DNA of 55,763 nucleotides from Spirochaetaceae bacterium (GCA_007693945.1 RECP01000054.1:1-55763), one strand, 5' to 3'; shown: positions 26,876-35,032, counted from the first letter of the stretch. Numbers and translations: made by a program. Notes: generated by a model from the letters alone, not told the origin.

Positions 26876-28405
26876 TCACGCCGTGCTGTTCGCAGTCCGG
26901 GCTTCTGCCTCCAGCCCCGAAGCCAGCCGCAGCAACCGTTCCTCGGAGAATTGCGCGCGTTCCACCAGCCCCATGCTGCGCCCCTCACGTATCACCAGAA
27001 TCCTGTCGGCGATTCCCATGATCTCAGGCAGATAGGAGGAGATGAACACTATTGCGGCCCCGCGCTGCAGCAGTTCATCGAGCAGGCGGTAGATTTCCAC
27101 TTTGGCGCCGACATCGACACCCGTGGTCGGCTCATCAAATATGAACACCTTGCTCTGGCGGCAGAGCCACTTGGAGATGACTACCTTCTGCTGGTTGCCG
27201 CCGCTGAGCTTCTTGACCGCCTGCCGCACCGTTGGTGTCTTGATGCGCAGATCCTTGACGTACTTGTCCGCGCGCCGGCGCTCGGCCAGTCCGTCGATGA
27301 ACCCGAGTCTGGAGATGTTGTCGTAAGAGGCAAGGTTGATGTTGAAATCGACCGCCAGTCCGGTGGCCAGCCCCGCTTCCTTGCGGTTCTCGGGCACCAA
27401 ACCGATACCGTGGCGAATTCCGGCAGCCGGTGTCGTGATATGAACCGCGGCGCCTTCCACGGAAACGCTCCCGGAATCCGGCTTCTCAGCACCAAAAAGA
27501 GACCGGACAATCTCGGTTCGCCCCGATCCCACCAGGCCGAACAGCCCGAAAACCTCACCTCGGTGCACCCGGAAGCTGATATCCTCGAAAACCGGCTGCC
27601 TCGTCAGGGCCGAAACCTCCAGCAGCACCTCGTCCTCTGCGCTTTGGTACGTCTGCCGCACGAACATGTCCTCGAGGTTTCTGCCGACCATGCGGTTTAC
27701 CAGCGTATCGGAATCTATCTCTTCCACCGGGCAGGTGACCACGCGCCGGCCGTCCTTGAGTACAGTAACAGTGTCGCAGATTTCAAAAATCTCTTCCAGG
27801 CGATGCGAAATATAGATAATGCCGGTACCCGCATCGCGAAGTCGTCTGATGATGTCAAAAAGCTGTTCCGTCTCTTCGTTGGCGAGCAGTGCGGTTGGTT
27901 CATCGAAGACGACTACGCGCGAACCTTCGTAGACAATCTTGGCAATGGTAACCATTTCCTGCTGCGCGGGCGACAGCCGGCGCACCGGTGACCGAGAGGA
28001 GACCTGTATACCGAGTTCATCCAGAAAGGTCTGAGTTTCGCCGTGAACCTTCGCCCACTTGACCAGACCGGTGAGACTGCGCGGCAGCTTTCCCAGGAAG
28101 AAGTTTTCACCGACCGACAGCTCCGGCGCCAGCGTGATGTCCTGATAGACCGCCCCCAGCTTCAACCGTTTGGCCTCGATGGGATTGCGGATCTCAACCT
28201 CCTCACCGTCGAGCAGGATCTGCCCGGCGTCGGCCTTGTAGGCACCCATCAGAATCTTGATCAGTGTCGACTTGCCGGCACCGTTCTCACCGACCAGCCC
28301 ATGGACTTGCCCGGGCTCCAGGTCAAAATCCACCTGGTCAAGAGCCTGGACCCCGGGGAAGCCTTTTGAGATCTTCTTCATCTGCACGAGATGCTTCACG
28401 CTCAA
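26876..28405 (-). CDS. Sugar ABC transporter ATP-binding protein (RbsA/MglA type)
   Basis: A 509-residue double ATPase. Domain 1 has Walker A GENGAGKSTL near 39-48, signature RRLSPAQQEM and Walker B VVVFDEPTALL. Domain 2 has a degenerate Walker A (GLVGSGRTEIV), signature LSGGNQQKVVISKWL and Walker B VFIFDEPTTGVD. The pattern is typical of CUT2 carbohydrate importers. The start is a TTG at 28405, 6 nt after GAGGAG; a GTG at 28399 is also possible. A hairpin separates it from the binding-protein gene. Confidence 0.9.
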   Translation of the reverse strand: MSVKHLVQMKKISKGFPGVQALDQVDFDLEPGQVHGLVGENGAGKSTLIKILMGAYKADAGQILLDGEEVEIRNPIEAKRLKLGAVYQDITLAPELSVGENFFLGKLPRSLTGLVKWAKVHGETQTFLDELGIQVSSRSPVRRLSPAQQEMVTIAKIVYEGSRVVVFDEPTALLANEETEQLFDIIRRLRDAGTGIIYISHRLEEIFEICDTVTVLKDGRRVVTCPVEEIDSDTLVNRMVGRNLEDMFVRQTYQSAEDEVLLEVSALTRQPVFEDISFRVHRGEVFGLFGLVGSGRTEIVRSLFGAEKPDSGSVSVEGAAVHITTPAAGIRHGIGLVPENRKEAGLATGLAVDFNINLASYDNISRLGFIDGLAERRRADKYVKDLRIKTPTVRQAVKKLSGGNQQKVVISKWLCRQSKVFIFDEPTTGVDVGAKVEIYRLLDELLQRGAAIVFISSYLPEIMGIADRILVIREGRSMGLVERAQFSEERLLRLASGLEAEARTANSTA

Positions 28406-28485
28406 CGACCACTCCTCAGACCAGTCACCACCACCTATTGTAGCCCATCAGCGGGGATTCTGGAAGGTTGCACCCGATACACCGA

Positions 28486-28511
28486 CACCGAGCCGTGTGA
28501 ACGGCCCGGTG
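28486..28511. repeat. Intercistronic stem-loop between binding-protein and ATPase genes
   Basis: An 11-bp stem (CACCGAGCCGT with ACGGCCCGGTG, one G-U type pair) closes a 4-nt loop. It lies 28 nt after the binding-protein stop and 80 nt before the ATPase start. There is no T-run, so it more probably protects or partly terminates the upstream mRNA, which would favour excess binding protein. Confidence 0.6.
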
Positions 28512-28538
28512 TCATGACTGCGTTCTGGTGCGCGTCGC

Positions 28539-29567
28539 CTACGGCTGTCGCAGGAACGGATCAAGCAGTTCCTGCTTCTGGTCCATGTTCTCCTGGGTCA
28601 CTGCTGCTACTTCAGTGTCGAGGTAGCGTGGCAGCGTGTCCCATTCGCCCTCCAGCGCACGAACGGCGAACTCAACACCCTCATGCCCCATGCGGAACGG
28701 ATCCTGGACAATCAGTGCCTTGATTGCGCCCTGCTCCAGCGCTTCAACCTCGGCAGGGTCAGAGTCAAAGGCAACAACCATTACTTCATCTTCAAGGCCC
28801 TGCTCGATAATCGCACGCGATACACCGATACCGGTGTGGTTGTTGTCTGCGAAGATGCCGATCAGCTCATCACCGTGAGCCGTAATCAGGTCCTCGGCGG
28901 CCGCCAGCGCCACGGTGATATCGTTATCCACGTAGCGCGTCTCGAGCATTTCAATCTCCGGAGCAATCTCGGCGATTCTCTCCAGAAAACCGTCATCACG
29001 ATCGACAAGTACCTGTACGCCGGCCATTGCGCTGATCAGTCCAACCTTACCGCGTGGCTCGATACCGTGTTCTTCCATCGCTTCAAGCATCATGTCCGCG
29101 GCAAGCGCCCCACCGACCTTGTTGTCGGTTGCCAGCAGGGGTACCGGATCCGCAGTATTGACGCGGTTGTCAATGGTAATCACCGGAGTTCCTGCAGCCA
29201 CCGCCCTCTCGATAGCGGGCACCGTGGCGTCTGAACTGGTAGAGGCAATCACAATTGCGTCGTATCCGGCAGCGATGACGTCTTCCAGAATCAGTACCTG
29301 CTGATCGATGTCCGCTTCCGACGGAGGACCGAACTCGGTGATCCGAACCAGGTCCGGGTTCTCCGCGGCAAACGCGCGAGCACCAACAATAGTGTACTGC
29401 CAGAAGTCCGAGTCCGTGGCCTTGACGATGAACGCGATATCGTACGGCGGTTCGGCCTCCATTGTTGCGGGCTCAGCGGCGCCTCCCGCAAAAAGGCTCA
29501 CGGTGCCCACCAGCAGCAACGCAGCCAGCGCTACGCCCAGACGAATCCAGTTGTGCAGTTTCAGCAT
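28539..29567 (-). CDS. Sugar-binding periplasmic protein (RbsB-like, CUT2)
   Basis: A 342-residue substrate-binding protein of the Peripla_BP_4 family. The signal peptide (LGVALAALLLVGTVSLFAGG, about 9-28) has no lipobox Cys, and LFAGGAAEP looks like the usual spirochaete cleavage region. The mature domain starts PPYDIAFIVKATDSDFWQY and contains GYDAIVIASTSSDATVPAIERA, TPVITIDNRVN and FADNNHTGIGVSRAI, which form the sugar cleft. AAGGAGGG lies 7 nt before the ATG at 29567. First gene of the operon, so most highly expressed. The sugar is not identified; ribose-, allose- or xylose-like pentoses or hexoses all fit. Confidence 0.88.
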   Translation of the reverse strand: MLKLHNWIRLGVALAALLLVGTVSLFAGGAAEPATMEAEPPYDIAFIVKATDSDFWQYTIVGARAFAAENPDLVRITEFGPPSEADIDQQVLILEDVIAAGYDAIVIASTSSDATVPAIERAVAAGTPVITIDNRVNTADPVPLLATDNKVGGALAADMMLEAMEEHGIEPRGKVGLISAMAGVQVLVDRDDGFLERIAEIAPEIEMLETRYVDNDITVALAAAEDLITAHGDELIGIFADNNHTGIGVSRAIIEQGLEDEVMVVAFDSDPAEVEALEQGAIKALIVQDPFRMGHEGVEFAVRALEGEWDTLPRYLDTEVAAVTQENMDQKQELLDPFLRQP

Positions 29568-29606
29568 ACTATCCCTCCTTATGGGAACGTGTTCGTTCGA
29601 CGAACC

Positions 29607-29622
29607 GACGCCCAACGGCGTC
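29607..29622. repeat. Short hairpin in the 5' leader of the binding-protein mRNA
   Basis: GACGCC-CAAC-GGCGTC, a perfect 6-bp stem with a 4-nt loop, located in the ~65-nt leader between the promoter and the AAGGAGGG site. Possibly an mRNA-stability element. Confidence 0.4.
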
Positions 29623-29632
29623 CGCCCGACCC

Positions 29633-29657
29633 TATGGTAAGTATGTCATTACATTAT
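29633..29657. promoter_or_regulatory. Candidate GntR operator at the transporter promoter
   Basis: A 25-bp sequence that matches 19 of 25 positions with 30572-30596 upstream of the aldo/keto reductase. The inner 16 bp read GTAATGACATACTTAC on the minus strand, with GTAA/TTAC inverted ends. It covers the -10 and part of the spacer, a repressor position. The regulator encoded next door is the natural candidate. Confidence 0.55.
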
Positions 29658-29668
29658 CAGCAAGTCAA
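29640..29668 (-). promoter_or_regulatory. Promoter of the sugar ABC transporter operon
   Basis: Minus strand: TTGACT (29663-29668), exactly 17 bp, CATACT (29640-29645). The shared operator-like sequence overlies the -10. Confidence 0.65.
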
Positions 29669-29692
29669 CTCTGAATTGCGTTCTGGCGACCG

Positions 29693-30445
29693 TCAGACGC
29701 GCTTCTTGAACAACTCGAACGTAAACCGCGCCATGTCACCGCGATACCACGCCTGCGAGAACTCTATCGGTGACCCGTCGGTCAGATAAGTTACGGTCTC
29801 GATGTACTGGACGGCCGAACCGGGAGCGATTTGCAGCAGACGCGCCTCTTCCTCCCCGGCGACGACGGCCTCCAGCGTACGCTCGGCGCGCGCGATACTC
29901 AGGTCATACACATGCTCAATGAGTTCGTAGAGTGATTCACGCTCCAGGTCACGCCGGTCCAGATACGGAAGTCGGTCGTTTGGAAGAAAGGAGTTCACGA
30001 GCACCAGCGGCGAGTTGTTGACGAAGCGCAGCCGACGCAGGTAGACAACGCTTGCCCCGCGTGGTAACTGAAGATGCAATGAGATGCTATCTGCATCTAC
30101 TATCATGACTTCCTTGGCCAGAACGCTGGTTGCAGGCGTCAACCCTTTCTCCCGCATTTCGCGGTTGAAGCTCTCCAGGACCAGCAGAAAGTCCTGATTT
30201 ATCTTGGGTTGGGCGATGAACGTGCCCTTCCCCTTGCTGCGTCGCAGATATCCCTCGGCAACCAGTTCGGCGATCGCCTGCCTGACCGTCGGTCGGCTGA
30301 TACCAAAGTGTTGACACAGTTGCTGTTCGGTTGGAATCAGATCACCAACTTCGTTGTTGCGTATATGCTCCCGCAACAGTTCCTTGAGCTGATAGTAGAG
30401 CGGGATTGGAATCCGCTTGTTGATCCGCCCCTCTAATACGCCCAT
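29693..30445 (-). CDS. GntR-family (HutC subfamily) transcriptional regulator
   Basis: A 250-residue regulator. The winged helix occupies about 12-78 (PLYYQLKELLREHI, then PTEQQLCQHFGISRPTVRQAIAELVAEGYLRRSKGKGTFI). The UTRA effector domain follows (about 95-245; VVYLRRLRFVNNSPLVL, GSPIEFSQAWYRGDMARF). HutC-type proteins usually repress sugar or amino-sugar uptake and are released by a sugar phosphate. The ATG at 30445 follows GAGGAGACC; a longer in-frame ORF reads low-complexity sequence and is rejected. It is divergent from the reductase and precedes the transporter operon on the same strand. Confidence 0.88.
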   Translation of the reverse strand: MGVLEGRINKRIPIPLYYQLKELLREHIRNNEVGDLIPTEQQLCQHFGISRPTVRQAIAELVAEGYLRRSKGKGTFIAQPKINQDFLLVLESFNREMREKGLTPATSVLAKEVMIVDADSISLHLQLPRGASVVYLRRLRFVNNSPLVLVNSFLPNDRLPYLDRRDLERESLYELIEHVYDLSIARAERTLEAVVAGEEEARLLQIAPGSAVQYIETVTYLTDGSPIEFSQAWYRGDMARFTFELFKKRV

Positions 30446-30560
30446 TGGTCTCCTCGGAACACGCTGGAAACTGGGTGCCACGCATCGTGGTCCCGCGAAG
30501 GAGCCCCCCTGTTCACAACGCCCCCCATCCCAATCACGCAGGCCCACACCCCGGCCGCAC

Positions 30561-30589
30561 TGGACTGACAAAGAATGTAGTGTTATGCT
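30561..30589 (+). promoter_or_regulatory. Candidate aldo/keto reductase promoter
   Basis: TGGACT (30561-30566), exactly 17 bp, TATGCT (30584-30589). Its layout matches the transporter promoter base for base (-35, spacer length, -10 within the shared 25-bp sequence). An alternative -10, TACAAT at 30590-30595, lacks a properly spaced -35. Confidence 0.5.
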
Positions 30590-30596
30590 TACAATA
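30572..30596. promoter_or_regulatory. Candidate GntR operator between regulator and reductase genes
   Basis: The second copy of the 25-bp sequence (19/25 identity with 29633-29657). The inner 16 bp are GTAGTGTTATGCTTAC. It overlaps the -10 of the reductase promoter and the -10/spacer of the opposing regulator promoter, so one bound dimer could control both. Confidence 0.55.
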
Positions 30597-30602
30597 TCAC
30601 AA
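30574..30602 (-). promoter_or_regulatory. Candidate promoter of the GntR regulator
   Basis: Minus strand: TTGTGA (30597-30602), 17 bp, TACATT (30574-30579). It is interleaved with the divergent reductase promoter and with the operator, implying autoregulation. The resulting leader would be about 120 nt, and no other feature was seen in it. Confidence 0.4.
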
Positions 30603-30635
30603 CTATCGCAAAAACAAAACAGTTATGGGGGCATC

Positions 30636-31628
30636 ATGCGAACCAAGAACGTGAACGCACTCAGCGAATCCCTTTCAGTGATCGGACTCGGGTGCTGGGC
30701 AATCGGTGGCTCCCGGGTATGGACCGACTCAGATGATGCCCGCTCGGAGGCTACAATTCGACGGGCGATAGAGCTTGGCGTCAATCTGTTTGACGTGGCT
30801 CCGGTCTACGGATTCGGCCACGCCGAGTCCCTGCTCGGTACCGTGCTCAGGGATACCGGTCAGCGGAAGAACGTCCTGATTGCCACCAAATGCGGTCTGG
30901 TATGGGATGATGCGCAGCGAATCACCCGTGATCTGACACCGCGCAGCATCGGGCGTGAAATCGATGCAAGTCTGCAGAGATTGCGTACCGACTACGTGGA
31001 TATCTACCAGCTGCACTGGCCCGACCCCAATGTTCCGCTGCAGGAAACGCTAGATGAACTTCAGCGACTGCGGCAGGCCGGCAAGATCCGCTACATAGGA
31101 CTGACCAACTACTCACGGCCGCAGACACTCGAGGCGCTGAAGCTGGCACCGATTGTCTCCTGTCAGGGACTCTACAACATGCTCGAGCGCAACCCTCAAA
31201 GCTACCATTCGATCCCGCTGGAATATCGAACGCAGGATGAGATCCTGCCGCTGTGTGAGCAACACGGGCTGGCGTTTTTTCCATACAGCCCGCTTTTCCA
31301 GGGCTTGCTCACCGGGGCATTCAATCGCCGCACAACTTTTAACCGTGGCGATGTTCGATCGCAGAACCCCAAACTGAACGGCGAGCAGTTCCAGCGCAGA
31401 GTCGCCGCTGCCGACGAGTTGAAGCAGCTTGCCGCCGAGTGCGGCCGTCCGCTCGGTCACCTGGCGTTGTCCTGGCTAATCGAAAAGGGTGCGGTCACTT
31501 CAGTGATATGCGGTGCCCAGACTGTGGACCACATCGAGCAGAACGCCGCCGCCGCGCAGTGGGATCCCGGTGAAGAAGTGCTAACGCGAGCCGAGCGCAT
31601 ACTGCAGCGCCACGCCGTCATAGACTGA
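30636..31628 (+). CDS. Aldo/keto reductase
   Basis: A 330-residue NADPH-type aldo/keto reductase with a TIM-barrel fold. The catalytic tetrad is Asp53, Tyr58 (DVAPVYGFGHAES), Lys85 (ATKCGL) and His127 (YQLHWPD). IRYIGLTNYSRPQTLE and LSWLIEKGAVTSVICGAQTVDHIEQN are the usual cofactor-binding blocks. The ATG at 30636 follows a run of Gs (GGGGG). It shares a putative operator with the sugar transporter operon, so it probably acts on the same sugar or its product. Its position next to the microcompartment operon is probably coincidental, though a role in aldehyde reduction is possible. Confidence 0.88.
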   Translation: MRTKNVNALSESLSVIGLGCWAIGGSRVWTDSDDARSEATIRRAIELGVNLFDVAPVYGFGHAESLLGTVLRDTGQRKNVLIATKCGLVWDDAQRITRDLTPRSIGREIDASLQRLRTDYVDIYQLHWPDPNVPLQETLDELQRLRQAGKIRYIGLTNYSRPQTLEALKLAPIVSCQGLYNMLERNPQSYHSIPLEYRTQDEILPLCEQHGLAFFPYSPLFQGLLTGAFNRRTTFNRGDVRSQNPKLNGEQFQRRVAAADELKQLAAECGRPLGHLALSWLIEKGAVTSVICGAQTVDHIEQNAAAAQWDPGEEVLTRAERILQRHAVID

Positions 31629-31640
31629 TGAGGCTGGTGG

Positions 31641-32483
31641 TCAGTAGCTTTCGCTGCCGGCACCGCCGCTGACAATCGCAACACTCGAGCTGGCGCCGAT
31701 ACGAGTGGCGCCGGCGCGGATCATAGCCAGGGCATCTTCGTACGTGCGTACGCCGCCCGAAGCTTTGACTCCTATTTTGGGCCCCACGGTGCGGCGCATG
31801 AGAGCGATATCGTGGACGGTGGCACCACCCTTGGAGAAACCGGTGGACGTCTTTACGAAGTCGGCCTTCGCTTTACGTGCAATCTGACACGCAATCACTT
31901 TTTCCTCATCGCTCAGCAGAGTGGTTTCGAGGATAACCTTCAGAACCGTCCGCTGACGTATCGAACGCCGCACCCAGCGGATGTCGTCTTCCACCTCGGC
32001 AAGACGGCCGCTCTTGAGTGCCCCGATATTCATCACCATGTCAATCTCATCGGCACCCAATTCCACGGCGTGCCGCGCTTCAAACCCCTTGGCTCGTCCG
32101 TCCATGGCCCCCAGCGGAAAGCCGACCACCACCGCCAGCTTGACACCGGTACCGCGCAAGCGCCTGGCGCAGAACTCCGTCCAGGTGGTGTTGACACAGA
32201 CCGAATAGAAGCCGTGCTGAATGGCTTCATCGCAGACCTGTGCCACCTGTTCAGCGGTGGCCTCCGGCTTGAGGATAGTGTGATCAATATAGCGCGCCAC
32301 CTCCCCCGGTAGAATGAGGTTCTCGGCGGTAGGAGCCTCCCTGTCCGCGCCGGCAGCGGTCGTGGCGGGTGCCGGCTCCGCCGGTCGAGCAGACTGCCCA
32401 CCGGCACCTGTTCCGTCTCCGGCTTCCCGGAGCTTGCGCACAACCGCCTGCGTTATCTGTTCAACCAATTCGTTCTGATCCAT
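31641..32483 (-). CDS. deoC: Deoxyribose-phosphate aldolase with encapsulation peptide
   Basis: A 280-residue class I aldolase that splits 2-deoxyribose-5-phosphate into acetaldehyde and glyceraldehyde-3-phosphate. The catalytic Schiff-base Lys211 is in DFVKTSTGFSKGGAT, Lys240 in IGVKASGGVRTYED, the Asp near 148 in EIDMVMNIGALK, and the chain ends in Tyr (SESY), as in the E. coli enzyme where the terminal Tyr is catalytic. The first ~20 residues (MDQNELVEQITQAVVRKLRE) form a short amphipathic helix followed by a Pro/Ala linker to about 53, which is the classic layout of a microcompartment encapsulation peptide. GGAGATAG precedes the ATG. Last gene of the BMC operon. Confidence 0.95.
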   Translation of the reverse strand: MDQNELVEQITQAVVRKLREAGDGTGAGGQSARPAEPAPATTAAGADREAPTAENLILPGEVARYIDHTILKPEATAEQVAQVCDEAIQHGFYSVCVNTTWTEFCARRLRGTGVKLAVVVGFPLGAMDGRAKGFEARHAVELGADEIDMVMNIGALKSGRLAEVEDDIRWVRRSIRQRTVLKVILETTLLSDEEKVIACQIARKAKADFVKTSTGFSKGGATVHDIALMRRTVGPKIGVKASGGVRTYEDALAMIRAGATRIGASSSVAIVSGGAGSESY

Positions 32484-32503
32484 AGTTCTATCTCCACAAC
32501 AGG

Positions 32504-33067
32504 TTACTGCAGCTGATCCCGGTGTCGACGACGCTCAACGGCCATCATCTTGTTGATGCGCGGCCAGTGTCGTCCGCCCTCAAAGCGCGTTTCCAGCCAG
32601 ACACGCGCCATTTCGCACAATACGTCCGCCTCGTGTCTGGGTCCGCCAAGCGTCAGGACGTTGGCGTTATTGTGCTCGCGACTGTTTCTGACGGTCGCGA
32701 GATCGTAGCAGAGTGCCGCGCGCACCCCGCGCACTTTGTTGCAGACCATACTGCTGCCGATGCCCGCACCATCAATCATGATACCGCGCTCGCACGCGCC
32801 GGAGGCCACGGCATCGGCAACTTTGACCGCTATATCGGGATAGTCGACACTGTCCGTGTTGAAGGTCCCCATATCCACTACTCGATATCCAAGACTCCCA
32901 AGATAGACCTTGAGCGTCTCTTTGGCCGCCAGGCCTCCGTGGTCGGCCCCCAGGGCCACGCGACTGATGTTGTCCTGCTCATTTCCTGCCACGGCGTCCT
33001 CCCGTTCGACGGTACGCACGGTATGCGCGCTGCGTTTCGGCCGAAGAATTCGTCCCAGGTTGCTCAT
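32504..33067 (-). CDS. rpiB: RpiB/LacAB-family sugar-phosphate isomerase with altered active site
   Basis: A 187-residue protein of the ribose-5-phosphate isomerase B family. Conserved are the phosphate/substrate residues in VALGADHGG, TDSVDYPD, REHNNANVL and FEGGRHWPRI. The catalytic Cys of E. coli RpiB (ICGTG) is replaced by Asp99 (IDGAGIGSSM), and a Cys occurs further on (MVCNK). About 35 N-terminal residues precede the family domain; they are basic then acidic rather than a clear amphipathic helix, so an encapsulation role is only possible. It lies between the last pentamer gene and deoC in the BMC operon. Possible substrates are ribose-5-P or another pentose phosphate. Confidence 0.88.
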   Translation of the reverse strand: MSNLGRILRPKRSAHTVRTVEREDAVAGNEQDNISRVALGADHGGLAAKETLKVYLGSLGYRVVDMGTFNTDSVDYPDIAVKVADAVASGACERGIMIDGAGIGSSMVCNKVRGVRAALCYDLATVRNSREHNNANVLTLGGPRHEADVLCEMARVWLETRFEGGRHWPRINKMMAVERRRHRDQLQ

Positions 33068-33070
33068 TCC

Positions 33071-33340
33071 CTACGCTCTGTCAATCGTATCGACTATGCC
33101 GACGATCACCGCTCTGACCGGCGCCTGTCCGTCGTTCAGGATCGTGCGGGCGGAGTTTCCTTCATCGAGGAGCAGCACCGTGTCTCCGACGCCGGCCTGC
33201 ACCATGTCGAGCGCAACAGTCGATTTGCCCTCGGCCTGGCCTGCAGCGTTCAACGGCCGCACCATCAGCAGCTTGTGCGACACGAGAACCGGGTGCTTGG
33301 CGGTTGCCGTTATGGTTCCCACCACACGTCCGGCAATCAC
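33071..33340 (-). CDS. BMC pentamer (EutN/CcmL), copy 4
   Basis: An 89-residue BMC-P vertex protein (EutN/CcmL family). It starts MIAGRVVGTITATAKHP, has LLMVRPLN, VALDMVQAGVGDTVLLLDEGNSAR and ends AVIVGIVDTID, covering the whole OB-like fold. Five subunits cap each vertex of the polyhedral shell. The ATG overlaps the stop of the preceding pentamer gene by ATGA. Confidence 0.92.
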   Translation of the reverse strand: MIAGRVVGTITATAKHPVLVSHKLLMVRPLNAAGQAEGKSTVALDMVQAGVGDTVLLLDEGNSARTILNDGQAPVRAVIVGIVDTIDRA

Positions 33341-33606
33341 GACTCACCATCCACTGAATCGACAATTGCCATCACGGTGGCGTCCGCCGGGTTGAACCAA
33401 TTGGCAAGCGCCATCGCTGCTTCGCGACCGCCTTCGTAGAGCACCCGATCCCCCTGCCCGGCCTGCACAGTGTCGCACGCCACGATAGGCGTGCCGCTTG
33501 GCGTCAGATCGTCCGCCAACGGCTGCACCAGCAGAAGCTTGGCCCCCTCGAGTGAGCTGTCCACCGTGGATGCAACTACGGTCCCGATAACCTTTCCCAG
33601 CTTCAT
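33337..33606 (-). CDS. BMC pentamer (EutN/CcmL), copy 3
   Basis: An 89-residue BMC-P protein: MKLGKVIGTVVASTVDSS, LLLVQPL, ACDTVQAGQGDRVLYEGGREAA and TVMAIVDSVDG are the family blocks. It differs from the other three pentamers at many positions, including a Trp near residue 69 (ALANWFNPADAT). It starts 2 nt after the aldehyde dehydrogenase stop and lacks an evident Shine-Dalgarno, suggesting translational coupling. Confidence 0.92.
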   Translation of the reverse strand: MKLGKVIGTVVASTVDSSLEGAKLLLVQPLADDLTPSGTPIVACDTVQAGQGDRVLYEGGREAAMALANWFNPADATVMAIVDSVDGES

Positions 33607-33608
33607 AT

Positions 33609-35018
33609 TCAGACAATCCTCAAGCCGCCGATAACCGACATGCGCCGTTCGCGAGTGAAGGTCCGCGGACGGGTGAAGCCTTCGCCGGTCGGGCTGGCGA
33701 TGGTGTAGCTGGTGAACCCTGCACCGCCGGCCGCCATGCCATTGAAGTTCGATCCGTTGGCGACAAAAAGCGAACAGTTCATCAGTCGACCCATGCGCGT
33801 TATCCTCTCAACGTTGGCGGAGTGAATAGAGGCCGTGTGACGCATCCCGTGTTCGCACTCGGCGGCAAACTCAATAGCCTCCTCAGCCGAGTTGAAGCGC
33901 ACCAGCGGCAGCATCGGCGTCAGTTGCTCGGTCCAGACCAGCGGATGGTCCTGGCCCACTTCGGCAAACAGCATCCGCGTTGCCTCGGGAACCTCCAGAC
34001 CGATGAGGCGTGCCAGCACCCTGGCGTTCTTGCCGACGTACTGCTTGTTGGCGGCACCTTCATGCCCCGGCCGGCCCGGATCGGCAATCAGCAGCGCGGT
34101 CAGCCGGTCAGCCTGCTCGCGCGTCAGTTCGTAGGCGTGCGCGGCACGCATCGACTCTTTGAGTGCGTCAGCGATGACCGCGACCGCCAGAATCTCCTTC
34201 TCATCGATACAGACGATATTGTTGTCAAAACTGCCACCCATGACGATATCACGACCCGCCCTGGCAATGTCCGCCGTCTCGTCCACTACCGTCGGCGGGT
34301 TACCCGGGCCGGCCGCAATCACCTTCTTGTCGGTCTCCAGCGCCGCTCTGACCACCGCGGGGCCCCCGGTGACCACAAGGAGGGCCACGCGTGAATCATG
34401 CATCATCCGGGTTCCGGAATCTATTGTGGGAGCTGACACGGTGGTCACCAGGTTGCGCGGTCCCTCGGCTTCCTGCACGGCATGGTTGATCAGCGCAACC
34501 GTGAAGGCGCTCACCGTTCTGGCAGCCGGATGCGGATTGAAAACCACCGCGTTGCCACCGGCAATCATCCCGATAGCGTTGCAGATTATCGACTCCGTGG
34601 GATTGGTGCTCGGTGTGATGGCGCCGATGAGGCCGTATGGCGCGCGCTCGGTGACCGTCATCCCGTACTCGTCAGTCTGGGTGGCGGTCTCGATATCCTC
34701 GACACCGGGAGTCTTCTGCGCCGCAAGAAGATTCTTCTGCAGTTTGTCGTCGATGCGGCCCATGCCCGTCTCCTCGACTGCCATCCGTGACAGCGCATCG
34801 GCGTTCTGCTCCACAATGGCACGCATGCCGCTGATAATCCTGCGCCGTGTTTGCAGCGTTACGGAGCGGCTGGCGCACGCGGCCGAGTGTGCCTCCGTGA
34901 CTGCCTCATCGATCGAGTCGAACACTCCCTGCGCAGGCCCCATCGCACTCTTGTTGCCGATGAGGTCGCGCACCACTTCTTCCACGATGGCGCGTATCTG
35001 CTTCTCCGCAACTTGCAT
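33609..35018 (-). CDS. Microcompartment CoA-acylating aldehyde dehydrogenase (PduP/EutE type)
   Basis: A 469-residue aldehyde dehydrogenase that should oxidise acetaldehyde to acetyl-CoA with NAD. The nucleophile is Cys270 in GGSFDNNIVCIDEKE, the same setting as in EutE and PduP. Other marks are APYGLIGAITPSTNPTES and VVTGGPAVVRAALETDKKVI with AAGPGNPP. The first ~22 residues (EKQIRAIVEEVVRDLIGNK) make an amphipathic helix followed by a linker, a typical encapsulation peptide. GTGAGGGAAC precedes the ATG. It takes the volatile product of DeoC inside the shell. Confidence 0.95.
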   Translation of the reverse strand: MQVAEKQIRAIVEEVVRDLIGNKSAMGPAQGVFDSIDEAVTEAHSAACASRSVTLQTRRRIISGMRAIVEQNADALSRMAVEETGMGRIDDKLQKNLLAAQKTPGVEDIETATQTDEYGMTVTERAPYGLIGAITPSTNPTESIICNAIGMIAGGNAVVFNPHPAARTVSAFTVALINHAVQEAEGPRNLVTTVSAPTIDSGTRMMHDSRVALLVVTGGPAVVRAALETDKKVIAAGPGNPPTVVDETADIARAGRDIVMGGSFDNNIVCIDEKEILAVAVIADALKESMRAAHAYELTREQADRLTALLIADPGRPGHEGAANKQYVGKNARVLARLIGLEVPEATRMLFAEVGQDHPLVWTEQLTPMLPLVRFNSAEEAIEFAAECEHGMRHTASIHSANVERITRMGRLMNCSLFVANGSNFNGMAAGGAGFTSYTIASPTGEGFTRPRTFTRERRMSVIGGLRIV

Positions 35019-35032
35019 TGCCGTTCCCTCAC

